A stretch of DNA of 64,000 nt from assembly GCA_030681645.1 (NCBI GenBank), contig JAUXRX010000017.1, positions 496,001-560,000 on the forward strand, read 5' to 3'. The notes under the pieces were generated by a model that searched no databases, was not told the DNA's origin, and worked only from the letters and a program-made list of their open reading frames with translations. Below, one piece after another: positions 36,574 to 46,800 of this stretch (the stretch's first letter is position 1; each line of letters opens with the position of its first letter). The DNA comes from Archangium sp. GTDB lineage: Bacteria > Myxococcota > Myxococcia > Myxococcales > Myxococcaceae. The translations under genes and the position numbers were made by a program.

Positions 36574-38480
36574 CGGTAACACCTCGCCTGCTCAGCATCC
36601 AGGCAGACATCGCCGCACTCGTACTCGAGCGACGAGCCGATGGCGCCAGAGGCGCAGAAGGAGATTCGGCCCGCGCTCGGGTAGCCCGTGGTCGTCATCG
36701 TCCCATCGAAAGCGCCCGTGTTCGACGTGGCGTCCGTGACGTTCTTGAGGTTCATGGTGGCGCTGAACCACTGCGAGGCGTACCGCTTCGCGGTGCCGAC
36801 CACGATGCCCGCGGCGAGCGTCGGCTCGGTCGTTCCGTCGTACATGCGGAGCGTGGTGTTGAGGTAGAGCATGCGCCCCGCGGTGTCCATGTGCCCGAGT
36901 CCCTGCGCAGCGACGGTGTTGCGAGGCAGGATGGTGGCGGAGAAGCTCCCGTGCGTTCCGTACCCAGCAGCCACCAGGGCAGTCGAGTCGAAGCTGAAGG
37001 CCGACTCTGCGTTGTGCGTGACCGCGGCAGAGGTGGTTGGAATGTGCGGCCCGCAATTGGCGCCCGCTGCCCCCCACGCAGCCCAGAGAAGCACGTCGTT
37101 CGCCGCCCACGGCCCACCCGCCCCGCTCGGGCCGATGTACAGGTTTTCGGCACCAGCCGTGACCGTGAGGTTCTCGAACAGACACGGCGTCCACGTCGTC
37201 GCGTTGTAGGTGCAGGTCACGGTCTGCGCTGGGAATCCGGTGAGCGTGAGCATCGGCAAGGAGCCGGAGGTGCCGTTGCCCTTGAGCATGACGCAGAAGC
37301 TCGCGTTCGCTACGCCGGGCACGATCGCCTGGAAGAGCCGGCTGTACTCGGACCCGCCCGTGCAAGCCGGCGTCTCCAGACGATCCGCCGTCTTCGTCCC
37401 ATCGGGCGCGATCGCATAGTTCTCCGTCACCACAGGGACGCGACCGGCCGACCCGTTCTTCTGCCACGAGGCGTTCCCGAATTCCTCGGCGCGCAGCACG
37501 GGACTGGTGAGCGTCTGGCGCACCTTGATGCGCCCGCTCGACACGCAGGCGCGATTTGCAGGAAGGACCGACACGACCTGGTTGTCCGAGGACGCGCAGG
37601 TGCGGACGGTGCTCCGAACGGTCGCCACCGTCAGGTCGCCGCGCCCGTTGGTCGGCTGATCAGCCAGCACTGCGTGGCTGATGGCCGCGACGCGCGCGGG
37701 CGTGAGCACCGCCTTCGTCATGAACGAGCCACCGACAACCGACTCGACGCGCACGGGGAAGAGTCCGTTGTTGTACCCACTGACGCGCCACGCCCCGGTG
37801 TTGTTGAACAACGCGGTCGCAGAGGAGGAGTGAATGCTCGTGCCGTCGAGGTAGATGTTGAGCGCCGTGCCGCTTGCGGCGTAGGTGAGACACAGCAGGT
37901 GCCAGGCCCCCTTGGTCGTGCCTGCGGTGGCCTTCAGGATGTTGCTCACGTAGACAGCCACGTCGTCGGTGCCGGTGCTCTTCTGGAAGAGCACGTCGAT
38001 GGTGCTCGAGGTGTTCCCCTTGAAGAAGAAGTTTTCGTAGTCGTTCGTCATGCCGACGATGAACGCCTGGCACACCGACACGTCGACGCTTGCTCCAGTG
38101 GCCACGTCGGCGCCGTACCACCCGCCAGTGGCAGAGCCGGCTGTCGCGTTCGTCCGAAGCACCGGGACGTTCGGCAAGCAGTCCGGCCCGTTGGGGCAGA
38201 TGCGGATGTTCTCGGTCGCTCCGCTGCCGGCGCCCGTGTACGCGAGCGTCTGCTGTGAGCCCGTCGCCATGGTGCCGTCGCCCTTCAAGCAGAACCAGTC
38301 GCCCACCTTCTCGCTCGAGGTGATGGTGCTGCACAGGTCCTGAATGTACGGAAGACCGCGCCCGCTCGAGGTGGCGAAGGCGAACGCGGGCTCGCTCCCC
38401 ATCAGCGAGGGCTGGCTGAAGATGGGCCCCTGGGGATTCCCGAGGGCCGTGGCCTGGGCAAGTACGAGCGCGAGGAGCAT
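36570..38480 (-). CDS. Secreted LamG-like virion or adhesion protein
   Basis: 636 aa. Short N-terminal hydrophobic stretch (MLLALVLAQATALG), so export may be possible. Residues ~150-290 look like a concanavalin/LamG domain (FFFKGNTSSTIDVLFQ, WHLLCLTYAASGTALNIYLDG). A second beta-rich part resembles a carbohydrate-binding module (residues ~330-480), and a further LamG-like part follows, ending in Cys-rich GDVCLDAEQARCYR. Numerous Cys residues and Thr/Ser/Gly repeats are visible. A receptor-binding role, or modification of the lysogen surface, is inferred. It lies in the late operon headed by the promoter-like motif at 38835. Confidence 0.7.
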   Translation of the reverse strand: MLLALVLAQATALGNPQGPIFSQPSLMGSEPAFAFATSSGRGLPYIQDLCSTITSSEKVGDWFCLKGDGTMATGSQQTLAYTGAGSGATENIRICPNGPDCLPNVPVLRTNATAGSATGGWYGADVATGASVDVSVCQAFIVGMTNDYENFFFKGNTSSTIDVLFQKSTGTDDVAVYVSNILKATAGTTKGAWHLLCLTYAASGTALNIYLDGTSIHSSSATALFNNTGAWRVSGYNNGLFPVRVESVVGGSFMTKAVLTPARVAAISHAVLADQPTNGRGDLTVATVRSTVRTCASSDNQVVSVLPANRACVSSGRIKVRQTLTSPVLRAEEFGNASWQKNGSAGRVPVVTENYAIAPDGTKTADRLETPACTGGSEYSRLFQAIVPGVANASFCVMLKGNGTSGSLPMLTLTGFPAQTVTCTYNATTWTPCLFENLTVTAGAENLYIGPSGAGGPWAANDVLLWAAWGAAGANCGPHIPTTSAAVTHNAESAFSFDSTALVAAGYGTHGSFSATILPRNTVAAQGLGHMDTAGRMLYLNTTLRMYDGTTEPTLAAGIVVGTAKRYASQWFSATMNLKNVTDATSNTGAFDGTMTTTGYPSAGRISFCASGAIGSSLEYECGDVCLDAEQARCYR

Positions 38481-38487
38481 GGGCGGC

Positions 38488-38829
38488 TCAGTTCGACTTC
38501 GTGAGCTGGAGGTCGCCAGTGGAGGTGCTCGAGCGGCAGCTCAGCGACAGCCCGCCGCGGCCCACGCTGTATTTGACGATGGTGCCCACGGGCCACTTGG
38601 TGCCGAGCGTCGCGCACGTGCTGGCCGAGTCGGCCTGGCAGAGGAACGTGTCGGCGTCGGTCACCGTGAGCACATAGTTGCCCTCGGGAACCGTCTGGGC
38701 CGAGCTGCCACCAGAGGCGCAGTCGGTGAAGGTGTAGAGGGTGCTGGTGAGCACCAGCCCGTCCTGGGCGAGCGCGGGGGAGGCAAACACGAGCACGGCC
38801 GCGAGCAGCAAGTGGAGGGTCTGGCGCAT
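38488..38829 (-). CDS. Secreted small protein at the head of a late operon
   Basis: 113 aa from the ATG at 38829. Signal peptide TLHLLLAAVLVFASPALAQ, then a beta-rich mature part with four Cys residues that may pair (DCASGG, FLCQ, TCAT, LSCR). The start lies five bases after the second block of the bipartite motif, with no clear Shine-Dalgarno sequence. No family recognised. Confidence 0.72.
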   Translation of the reverse strand: MRQTLHLLLAAVLVFASPALAQDGLVLTSTLYTFTDCASGGSSAQTVPEGNYVLTVTDADTFLCQADSASTCATLGTKWPVGTIVKYSVGRGGLSLSCRSSTSTGDLQLTKSN

Positions 38830-38834
38830 GGAGG

Positions 38835-38865
38835 CCAGATTCGGCTCGGAGGGGGACGCTTTCCG
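38835..38865 (-). promoter_or_regulatory. Bipartite late motif, copy A
   Basis: Minus strand: CGGAAAGCGTCCC (38865-38853), ten bases, GAATCTGG (38842-38835), then five bases to the ATG at 38829. One of four copies with the same 10-base spacing. Confidence 0.7.
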
Positions 38866-38887
38866 CCCGGCGCCCGTGTAGGCTGAG

Positions 38888-39340
38888 GTGGTGCGTGTCT
38901 TCCTGCTGGCCATGCCCCTGTTGATCGCCTGTGGCCCAGCCGCCCATCAGACGCCCTGCGGCATCGACGTGGACGGCTCGCCCTCGAGCCTGACTTCCGA
39001 GGGTCTGCAGAGCGCCGTACGGGCCGCACTGAGGGGCGCCACCTTCACGACGGACCCCGCGCTCGCCGACCCAGCCGCGAACTGCAAGGCGATGGAGGGC
39101 TTCACCGTCTACACGCGCCCCACCCCCACCTTCATCGATGAGGGTGAAGAGGTCTTCGGCGCCACGCGGTGCTGGAGGTTCGAGGTGATCGTTGGCACCC
39201 CCGAGAGCGGAGAGTGGCGCCTCAGCGGCCTGGTGCACGAGCTCTTCCACGTGATGCAGCGCTGCGCCCCCGGCCACGCGAACTGGGAGCGCGACGGCAT
39301 CTTCTTCGGAATTGGGAAGAGCGAGGATCCCTCGATTTAG
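38888..39340 (+). CDS. Predicted lipoprotein with HExxH motif, candidate moron
   Basis: 150 aa, starting at one of two adjacent GTG codons (38888 or 38891). Lipoprotein signal FLLAMPLLIAC gives a lipidated Cys near residue 15. The C-terminal half contains LVHELFHVMQRC, an HExxH zinc-metallopeptidase-like motif, followed by GHANWERDG, where a third ligand could lie. It is the only rightward gene within the leftward late region; its stop codon overlaps that of the tail fibre gene. This layout and the export signal suggest a moron expressed from the lysogen, which is an inference. Proteolytic activity is not established. Confidence 0.75.
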   Translation: MVRVFLLAMPLLIACGPAAHQTPCGIDVDGSPSSLTSEGLQSAVRAALRGATFTTDPALADPAANCKAMEGFTVYTRPTPTFIDEGEEVFGATRCWRFEVIVGTPESGEWRLSGLVHELFHVMQRCAPGHANWERDGIFFGIGKSEDPSI

Positions 39341-40761
39341 TCGAGCTTGTTGATCGCCAGGCTGCAGGAGCCCTGCACGCCGCCGGCGTAGGTGTTGTCG
39401 CCGTACGTGTTCCGCGCCACGCCGCCCGTCGAGTACACGGAGATCGCAAGCGTGTCGCCCGCTACGAGCAGCAGCGTGGTCGCCAGAGTGAGCCCGGGGC
39501 GGAAGGTGCCGGCGGCAGGCTCCTCCGAGAACCCGCCTTGCACGACGGGCGACCCGTTCACGCGCACGAAGGAGGCCACCGAGCTCGCGCCCGCGAAGAC
39601 CGTGGCAGCGAAGTGGAGCATCGCCTCGATCGAGTAGTAGCCGCCCTGCCCCGCCGGCACCGTGAAGAGCCCGGTGATCGGGTTGTACGCAAGCGCGGTG
39701 TCGTACTCCTCCACCTCGAAGACGATCTGCGTGTCGGCGGCGTTCGGGATCGCCTGAGCCACCACCTGGTTGGCGCGAACGCGAGGGCGCGCGGTGGCCA
39801 GCCCATCGAGGATCGCCTTGTCCGCCCCCGACATGAACCCAGCCGCCCCGCCGCTCACCGCGTTGGCGTGCAACGTCCCGCCCCCTCGGTCCCCATGGCC
39901 GTGCTGGTGATCAGACCGCGCCAGCGAGGTAGCCACCCCTTCCACTTCCGTGGTGTCGGTGATCTCCGCCGGCGCCGCCACCGTCACCTGGTGCTTGTGG
40001 TTCGCGTCGCTGAAGTTCCCGCTGGCCCCGGTGACTGCCGCTGCCGCGTCGACGGCCACAGGAGCCCCGACCGCCGCGGCGTGCTCGTGATTGGCGAGCG
40101 CCACCGAGACACCTGAGCCCGCGGCGTTGGCGGCCCCAGCAACCACCGCAACCGGAACGTCGGTCTTCACGTCGTGCTTGTGGTCGATGCGCGCCGCAGT
40201 GTTGGCGACCCCCGCATTAGCAGCCGCACTCGACACCTGGGTCATGGCCCCGGCCGCACCATAGAGCACCTCCACGGTATCGGCGTTCGCCTGGATGCCC
40301 GCCCCCGCGCCCACATTGAGCGTGGTGCCCGTGAAGGCCACCCCGTTGCCGGCCACGACCGAGCCCACAGCCCCGGCGCTCTCCAGCGCGGACAGCCGCC
40401 TGTGGAGCTGCTGCGTCTGGAAGACCACCTCATCGTACTGGTCTTCATGCGCGGCCGGGTCGAACGCACCAGCCTGCCGGAGCGAGGTGGCCTGAGTGAA
40501 GGGCACCGTGCGCTCAATCTTCAGCTCCGACGCCGCCGGCGGCGCCGTCACCATGTCCACCTCGCCATCGGCCTGGCCGACGCCGGTGCAGGGCGTCACG
40601 TTGTAGTGCACGCCCTCGGTCTGTACCACCGGCGTGCCGCCCGATGGGGTGAGCGTCACGACGACTTCGGAGGTCAGCCGGAAGTAGAAGCCGGTGACGA
40701 AGTTGAGGGTGGCACCGTTGCCGGTGAAGAGGCTACGGCTCGTCTCGGTGTTCACGCTCAT
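39337..40761 (-). CDS. Tail fibre protein with T7-type N-terminus
   Basis: 474 aa. The first ~110 residues (FTGNGATLNFVTGFYF, SEVVVTLTPSGGT, VQTEGVHYNVT, ELKIERTVPFTQ) match the T7 tail-fibre N-terminal domain that fixes the fibre to the tail. A central repetitive shaft carries at least four His-containing motifs (DHKHD, NHEHA, NHKHQ, DHQHGHGD) spaced through residues ~195-290, comparable to metal-binding HxH sites in other fibres. The C-terminus (IVFEVEEYDTAL, YYSIEAMLHFAATV, ASFVRVNG) looks like a C1q/TNF-type beta head and should contact the host receptor. The start lies four bases after bipartite motif copy B. Confidence 0.85.
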   Translation of the reverse strand: MSVNTETSRSLFTGNGATLNFVTGFYFRLTSEVVVTLTPSGGTPVVQTEGVHYNVTPCTGVGQADGEVDMVTAPPAASELKIERTVPFTQATSLRQAGAFDPAAHEDQYDEVVFQTQQLHRRLSALESAGAVGSVVAGNGVAFTGTTLNVGAGAGIQANADTVEVLYGAAGAMTQVSSAAANAGVANTAARIDHKHDVKTDVPVAVVAGAANAAGSGVSVALANHEHAAAVGAPVAVDAAAAVTGASGNFSDANHKHQVTVAAPAEITDTTEVEGVATSLARSDHQHGHGDRGGGTLHANAVSGGAAGFMSGADKAILDGLATARPRVRANQVVAQAIPNAADTQIVFEVEEYDTALAYNPITGLFTVPAGQGGYYSIEAMLHFAATVFAGASSVASFVRVNGSPVVQGGFSEEPAAGTFRPGLTLATTLLLVAGDTLAISVYSTGGVARNTYGDNTYAGGVQGSCSLAINKLD

Positions 40762-40765
40762 GCGG

Positions 40766-40796
40766 CCAGACTCAGCCGCGCGTGGGACGCTTTCCG
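40766..40796 (-). promoter_or_regulatory. Bipartite late motif, copy B
   Basis: Minus strand: CGGAAAGCGTCCC (40796-40784), ten bases, GAGTCTGG (40773-40766), four bases, then the tail fibre ATG at 40761. Block 1 is identical to copies A and C. Confidence 0.7.
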
Positions 40797-40893
40797 ACGT
40801 GCACGAGCCAGCAGATGAGGGTGCGCCGCGCCACCCCGTTGCCGTAGCGGAGGTGCGGCTGCAGCACCTTGCCGTAGCGCATGCGCCGGGTAA

Positions 40894-43800
40894 TCACTCG
40901 GCCGGCCTGAGCGGGTCGAGCCCGTCACCGAGCGCCTGGGGGATGTTGTCGGGCTGGTTCTCGCGCTCGCCGTAGACGATGCCGCCCACCGCCCGGCCCA
41001 CGTTGGGCACCTCGCGCTCGCCCAGGGTGGTCTCGAGCATGTACCGCACCGAGGTGTCGAAGAAGCGCGTGGGCAGGCCCGTCACCGTGCCGATGGTGCG
41101 GAGCAGTTCCTTCAGCGCCTTGTCCTTCTTCGCGTCGGTCGGGTCGTGCGCGGCCGCCCCCACGGAGAGGAGCGTCGTCACCCCCTGCAGCAGCGCGCTG
41201 GAGACCGGGTCGCGCTGGTGCGCCATGAGGGGTTTTCCGGTGGCGGCCGAGTCGACCCCGGCGGAGAAGATGCTGCCGGCCACCGGGAGGGTGGCCAGCG
41301 GCGCCGTCACCATCTTGCGCGCGAACCACCGACTCCACCGGCCCGCGGTGCTCTTCTCCTCGTCGTCGTCGCCGTCTTCGGGCCCGCGCCCGGCGAGCAG
41401 CTCTCCGAGCACCTGGAACGCGATGTAGAAGGCGGCCATCTGTGCGGCCACCTTCGCGGCCTTCCATGCCTTCTGGCCCGGGGTGGAGTTCTGGAAGTCC
41501 TGCGTGGAGAGCGGCGCGGCGATGCGGTGCTGAGCCCGGTACGCCACCGACAGGTAGCCGTAGAACATCACCACGGCGCCCAGGCCGGTCTTGTTGCGCA
41601 GGATGCCCGCGCGCTCGCTCGCCATGCTGGTGGGCTGCACCTGCAGCAGCACGTCATCGGCGAAGCGCACGGCCGCGCCCTCCTCCATCTCTTCGGCGAG
41701 CGCCTGGCGGTACGCGCCGAGCCACACGGCGGTGCTCACCGTGGTGTCGACGCCCTTCATCACCGCCATGCCTGCCTCGCGCACCCACTCGAGCCCACGC
41801 TTCACCTGCCCGGCGGCCGGGTCGCGCAGCTCGCCCTTGAGCCCGGCGATCGCGTCCTGGTCCATCGCACGGAGGATGCCGCTCTTCTCGAGCGCGAGCT
41901 TGCGCTGGCCCGTCGGGGGCAGGAAGCCGAAGGCGGTGTCGCCGCCCAGCTGGGCCACCGCGGCCGCCAGGTGCTTCGCCTTGAGCTTCGTCGACGCCAC
42001 CGCGGTGGGGAGGTTCGCCCAGTTCGATGCGGCCGTGCCGAGGCCGGAGAGCAGCGAGGTGGCGAAGTTGCTGCGCACCCAGTCGCCCACGCGATCCAGC
42101 GTGTTGTGCTCGGCGGCGGTCGCGCCGCCCAGGTCCTTCAGCCACTTCAGGAACTCGGCCGCCTTCGGGGCGCCCAGGTGCTCCTGCAGCGCGGGGGCCA
42201 CCTTCTTGTCGAGCACCAGCGACGCCACGCTCTTCACCACTTCGCGGTGGGTGATGTCGTGCACCACCGCCTGCACGTGCTTCAGCCCCACCGCGAGGTC
42301 GAGGCTCACCGGGTACGTCGCGCCCGTGCGCTCATTCACCCAGCCGTGGGGCGTCGAGGGGCTGGTGTACGTCGGGTCAAACAGCTGGGCCATGTCCCCG
42401 CCGGCCATGCGCGCGCCCACCTGCGAGCCGTCCTTGATGGCCTTCAGCGGGTAGTAGCCCCCGGTGAGGGTGCCGTTGGGGAGCACCATCGGTCGCGCCT
42501 CCACCGCCTTCGGGCGCGCGCCCGTCATGCGCTCCTCGAGCGCGAACGCCTCTTCACGCAGCGAGTTGATCGCGGCGTGCACCGTGTTCACGTAGGCGAT
42601 GTCTTCGGCGCTGAGGTCGGAGAGGAACGCGCGCACCTCGGCCTCGCTGATGTTCCGCCCCTCGGTGAGCACCTGCAGCGAGCTCTCACTCCCCGAGTTG
42701 AGGGCCATGCCGATTTTCTCATGGAAGTACCGCGGGGCCACCACGCCCTGGTTGGCGACGTGCGTGGGGAAGGCGGCCTTGCCGTCCACCTTCGTGCCCC
42801 AGCGCTTTCGCTGGGCCTTCGGCAGCGCCTCGAGCGCGTCCATCACGGGCTTTAGGGTGGCCATGCGCAGGTCGGCTTCACGGATGGCCGCGCGCCGCAC
42901 CGGGTTGACGATGTACTGCGTAAGCACGTTGTCCTGGTCGTCCCCGGTGAGGTCTCTCACCATGTCGACGGGGGAGAGCAGCTGACCGTCGATGCCGTTG
43001 AGTCCGACGCGCAGCTTCTCGCGGATGGTGCGCACGTGCGGCTCCGCCACGCCCTTCCGCTTCGGGAGCACCGCGGCGATCGCCACGAGGAAGCGGTTGA
43101 CCACCTCCTCCTTGCTGGCTCGCTTCTCCCCGTCCGTCACCTCGGTGCGGTCGCTCGCCGCCTGCTCGATGTGCTTGAGCGCGGCCGCAAAGCTGCGCGC
43201 CTCGGCCACCGTCATCCTCGAGAGGTCCGGCTCGGCGTCGCGGGGGCGCTCCCGCTCGATGCGCTCGAGCGCGCCGCGGACCGGCTCGAGCCACTCTGGA
43301 TCGCCGATGGCGGCTGCGTCGCCATTCATCTGCGCCACCACCGCGGGGAGGGTCGCATCGGTGAGGGAGGCGTCGGCTTCCTTCGCCCCCACCGCCTGCA
43401 GCAGGTAGATGATCGCGTCGCGGTACTCGGATGCGGCCTTCCCCAGCTTGCGGAGGAAGTCCTTCTTGCCCATGCGCACCATGCGCTTCTCGAGCTTCTC
43501 TCGCTGCTCCCTCGCGCGCAGCAGTTCCGAGTAGATGTGCGCGTTGAGCGCCTCAGCTCGAGCCGCGTCGTGCGCGGCCGCCCACTCGCCCTTCGCGCTG
43601 GCCTCGGCCTTTGCCTTCGACGCGGCGCGCTGGCGAGCCAGGGCCACATGGGGGTTCAACTGCCCCAGCTGGCGGCGCTCAACCACCTGGGCGGCGGCCC
43701 GGCGGAGCACCTCCATCTCCGGGCCCTTCACCAGCTGCTCGGCCAGCAGCCGCTTCTCGGTGTAGCCGGCCAACGCGTCCTGGACCAGCTTGCGCAGCTC

Positions 43801-46800
43801 GGTGCGCTCCTCGAGCACCGTCGGGTGGGCCGCCTCCATGCGCTGCCTGGCGGTCTCCTTCACCCACGCATCGCGCGGGCGGAGCTCGAGCAGGGCCTTG
43901 AGCATCGCGTCCCCGGTGGGGAAGCCGGCGAGCTCGGCCACGGAGTCGGGATTCACCCCGCCCTTCTCGGTGCGCACGCCCTCGCGGCGCTTCTTGCCGA
44001 TGGCCTTCTCCACCGCGGCGCGGTCGAGCAGCACCGGGTCCTTGGTGAGCGAGTGCACGGGGTGCTCGCCCTGCAGAATCAGCTGGGCCTGGCGCGCGGG
44101 CAGTTCCTCGTACTCGGCCGCCGCTTCCTCCTCCGCCTTCGCGATGCCGTCCTTCCACCACTTCTCGGTGACGCGGAGCCGGTCCTTCAGCGCCAGCATC
44201 TGCGCCTTGCGCGAGAGCTCCTCCATCTCGTCTCGCTGCTCCTCGAGCTTCGCGGCCCACTCCTCGGCCGACACCTCCTTCGGCTTCGCGGTGTTCGCCA
44301 CGCCCTGCTTCTTCTTCATGGCCTCGAGCTCGTCCTCGGTGGCGAGCAGCGCATCGAAGACCCGGCGCACGTCGTCGTTGAGGTCCTGCTGGGGGATGCC
44401 CTGCAGCGAGCGGTAGATGCCGGTGAGCCACAGCTTGAACTTCTGGAACGCCGCGGCGAGCTGCGCGCTGGGGGCCTTGCCCTCGTAGAGGTACGCCTCG
44501 AAGGTGCGCGCCCACTTCTCGTGGTGCTCGCGGGTGATGCCCTCGCGGTTCTCCACGCCCAGCCACTTCAGCGCGGCCGCGTAGGTCGCCTTCGTGCGCT
44601 GGGGTGCGTCCTCGCGTTCGGCCAGGTCGCCCAGGTGCTCGAGGAAGCCGTGGGCCGTCTCGTGGAAGACGGTCGACGCGTCGAACGACTTGTTGAGGAA
44701 GACCTTGATGGTCTCGAGCACGCGCCTGGTGGCGGGCACCTCGGTGTAGCCCTTCGGGGGCTTCGGGGCCGCGCCGGCGGCCGCACCGCCCGGGGGTTCG
44801 TCCTGAAACAGGGGCTGACCCTTCTCCTTCACCATCGCGCTGAGTGCGTCGGGGAGCGTCGCGGTCCAGACCGGCGTTCCCTGTCGAGCACCATCACGCA
44901 GCGCGATGGCTGCGATGCGAAGGGGATCGGTGTTGCTGCTGCCGATCTCGATGTTGGGATCCATCGACTGGCTCTTCAGTGCGGCAGCCGTGGAATGGAT
45001 GACTCCAGCGGTCCACCCGGCGCGCGCTGCTGCTTCTCTGAACTTGTGCTCCGCGGCCTTGACGTTGCCCGCGCCGAGGGTCTCCTGCTGCACCGTGCCG
45101 CCGTCCTTCTTCACCAGCTTCTTGAAGACCGAAGGGAGCCGCACGTCGTAGGCGGCCTTCATCCCCTCGCCGCCGATCTTCAGGCCGTCGCCGGAGAGGT
45201 GGCCCCAGACTTCGTCCGTCTTGCGCAACTCGGTGTTGCCCATGATGTTCGTCTTGGCGCCCTCGTCGCCGACGATGCGCTTGGCCACGTCCTTGCCCAC
45301 CTGCGCCTCGAGCTGGGCCTCGGTGAGATCCTCGCCCAGCACGTGGCGCTTCCCCTCGAGCCACACCACCAGCCGAAAAGTGCCGCCGTCTTTCTTCTGG
45401 TACATCACCGCGTCGACCTGCTTGGCCAGGTCGTAGCGCGCGGCCTGCGTCGCGCCCGTCGTCCAACCGATCTTCTTGATGCCCTGCTCCGCCGCCAGCA
45501 TCAGCACCCGCTTCGCCACCAGCTCTTCCCACGACTGCTTGAACGGGGCGTCAGGGACGTTCGCGCGCGCGGCCGCTTCCTCGGTGGCGTGGACGCTCCC
45601 GACGTAGCCCCGGTCTCGTCCCTGCTGGTGGAGATCGCTCTGCACTTCCTCCACGAAGAGCACGCGCTCCCCGGCCGCGTCTTTGTGAATGCTCACCCGG
45701 GCGTGAGCGAGCAGCCCCTCACCCTTCGACCCGAAGTGCGGCGCATCGAAGCCTTCGGCCTTCGGCGTGTAGAAGAGGATCTCGCGGTACGAGCCCTGCT
45801 CTTCGCCGCCCAGCTTGTAGTGGTGATACTGAGTCCCCTCGCCCGATGCGAAGCCCTGGTCGAGAGCATCGAGCTCGTTGATCAGCGGACGAAGCACTGC
45901 CGAGAGCCTCACCGACGACCATTGATGCTCAAGCAGTCGCTCGAGTTCTCCGGCCGCCTTGCCGAATTCTGTCCCCTCGGCCATCGCCTGCGCATCACGG
46001 AAGCGCCCGGTGAACTTCTGCAGTTCGGTGTCGGTGATCTCCGAGAGGTTCTCCTCCGACTGGTCGAGCACGTCCTTGAGCACGAAGGCAATGCCCTCGC
46101 GCACAAAGGGCATCGCGCGGAAGAAGGTGCTGTTGAAGGTGGTCTCGATTCGCCTGGCTCGATCGCGCTGGCTCTCCCCCGGATCCGCGAGCTGCTGCTC
46201 TGTCACCACGACCTTGTTGTGGAGCAGGAACTCGGAGAGGTCGCTCTTCGTGAGCGACTTCACCGGCATGCCCTGCGAGTCCTTCCCCGAGAGCAGCCAC
46301 TCCTTGATGCCCAGGAACTCGAGCTCTTCAGCCTTCACCCCGGGCGCCTTCTGCAGGTAGGCCCACCACGCCGCGCCGGTGTTCTTCTCCTGCTTGGCGC
46401 CTTCGACCGCGCGCTCCACTTGCGAGAACCACTTGGGCCCGCCGGCGGTCTCGTCCTGGTTGAAGCGCCCCTGCACGTTCTTGGCAAAAGCCTGCTGGCG
46501 GTCCTTCTTGAGCTCGCGCGCGTAGGTGCTCTTCACCGCGTAGCTCTTCGCGCGGCGCATGTCGTCGGGGATGCCCTCGCGCGCGGAGTCGGTGAGGTCG
46601 GAGAGCCCGCTCTCGGGGTCGATGATGTTGAAGTCGTTGCGCAGCCAGAGTTCCGTGGTGCGCTTCACCTCCTTGGAAGCATCGAACACGCCCTCTCGCT
46701 GGCCCACCACGCCCGTTTCGCCCAGGCCGGGCCCCGTGTTCTCCACCCAATCGAGGAACGCGGTGGCGGCCCCCACTCGCTCCTCGAGCCGGCGCTTCGC

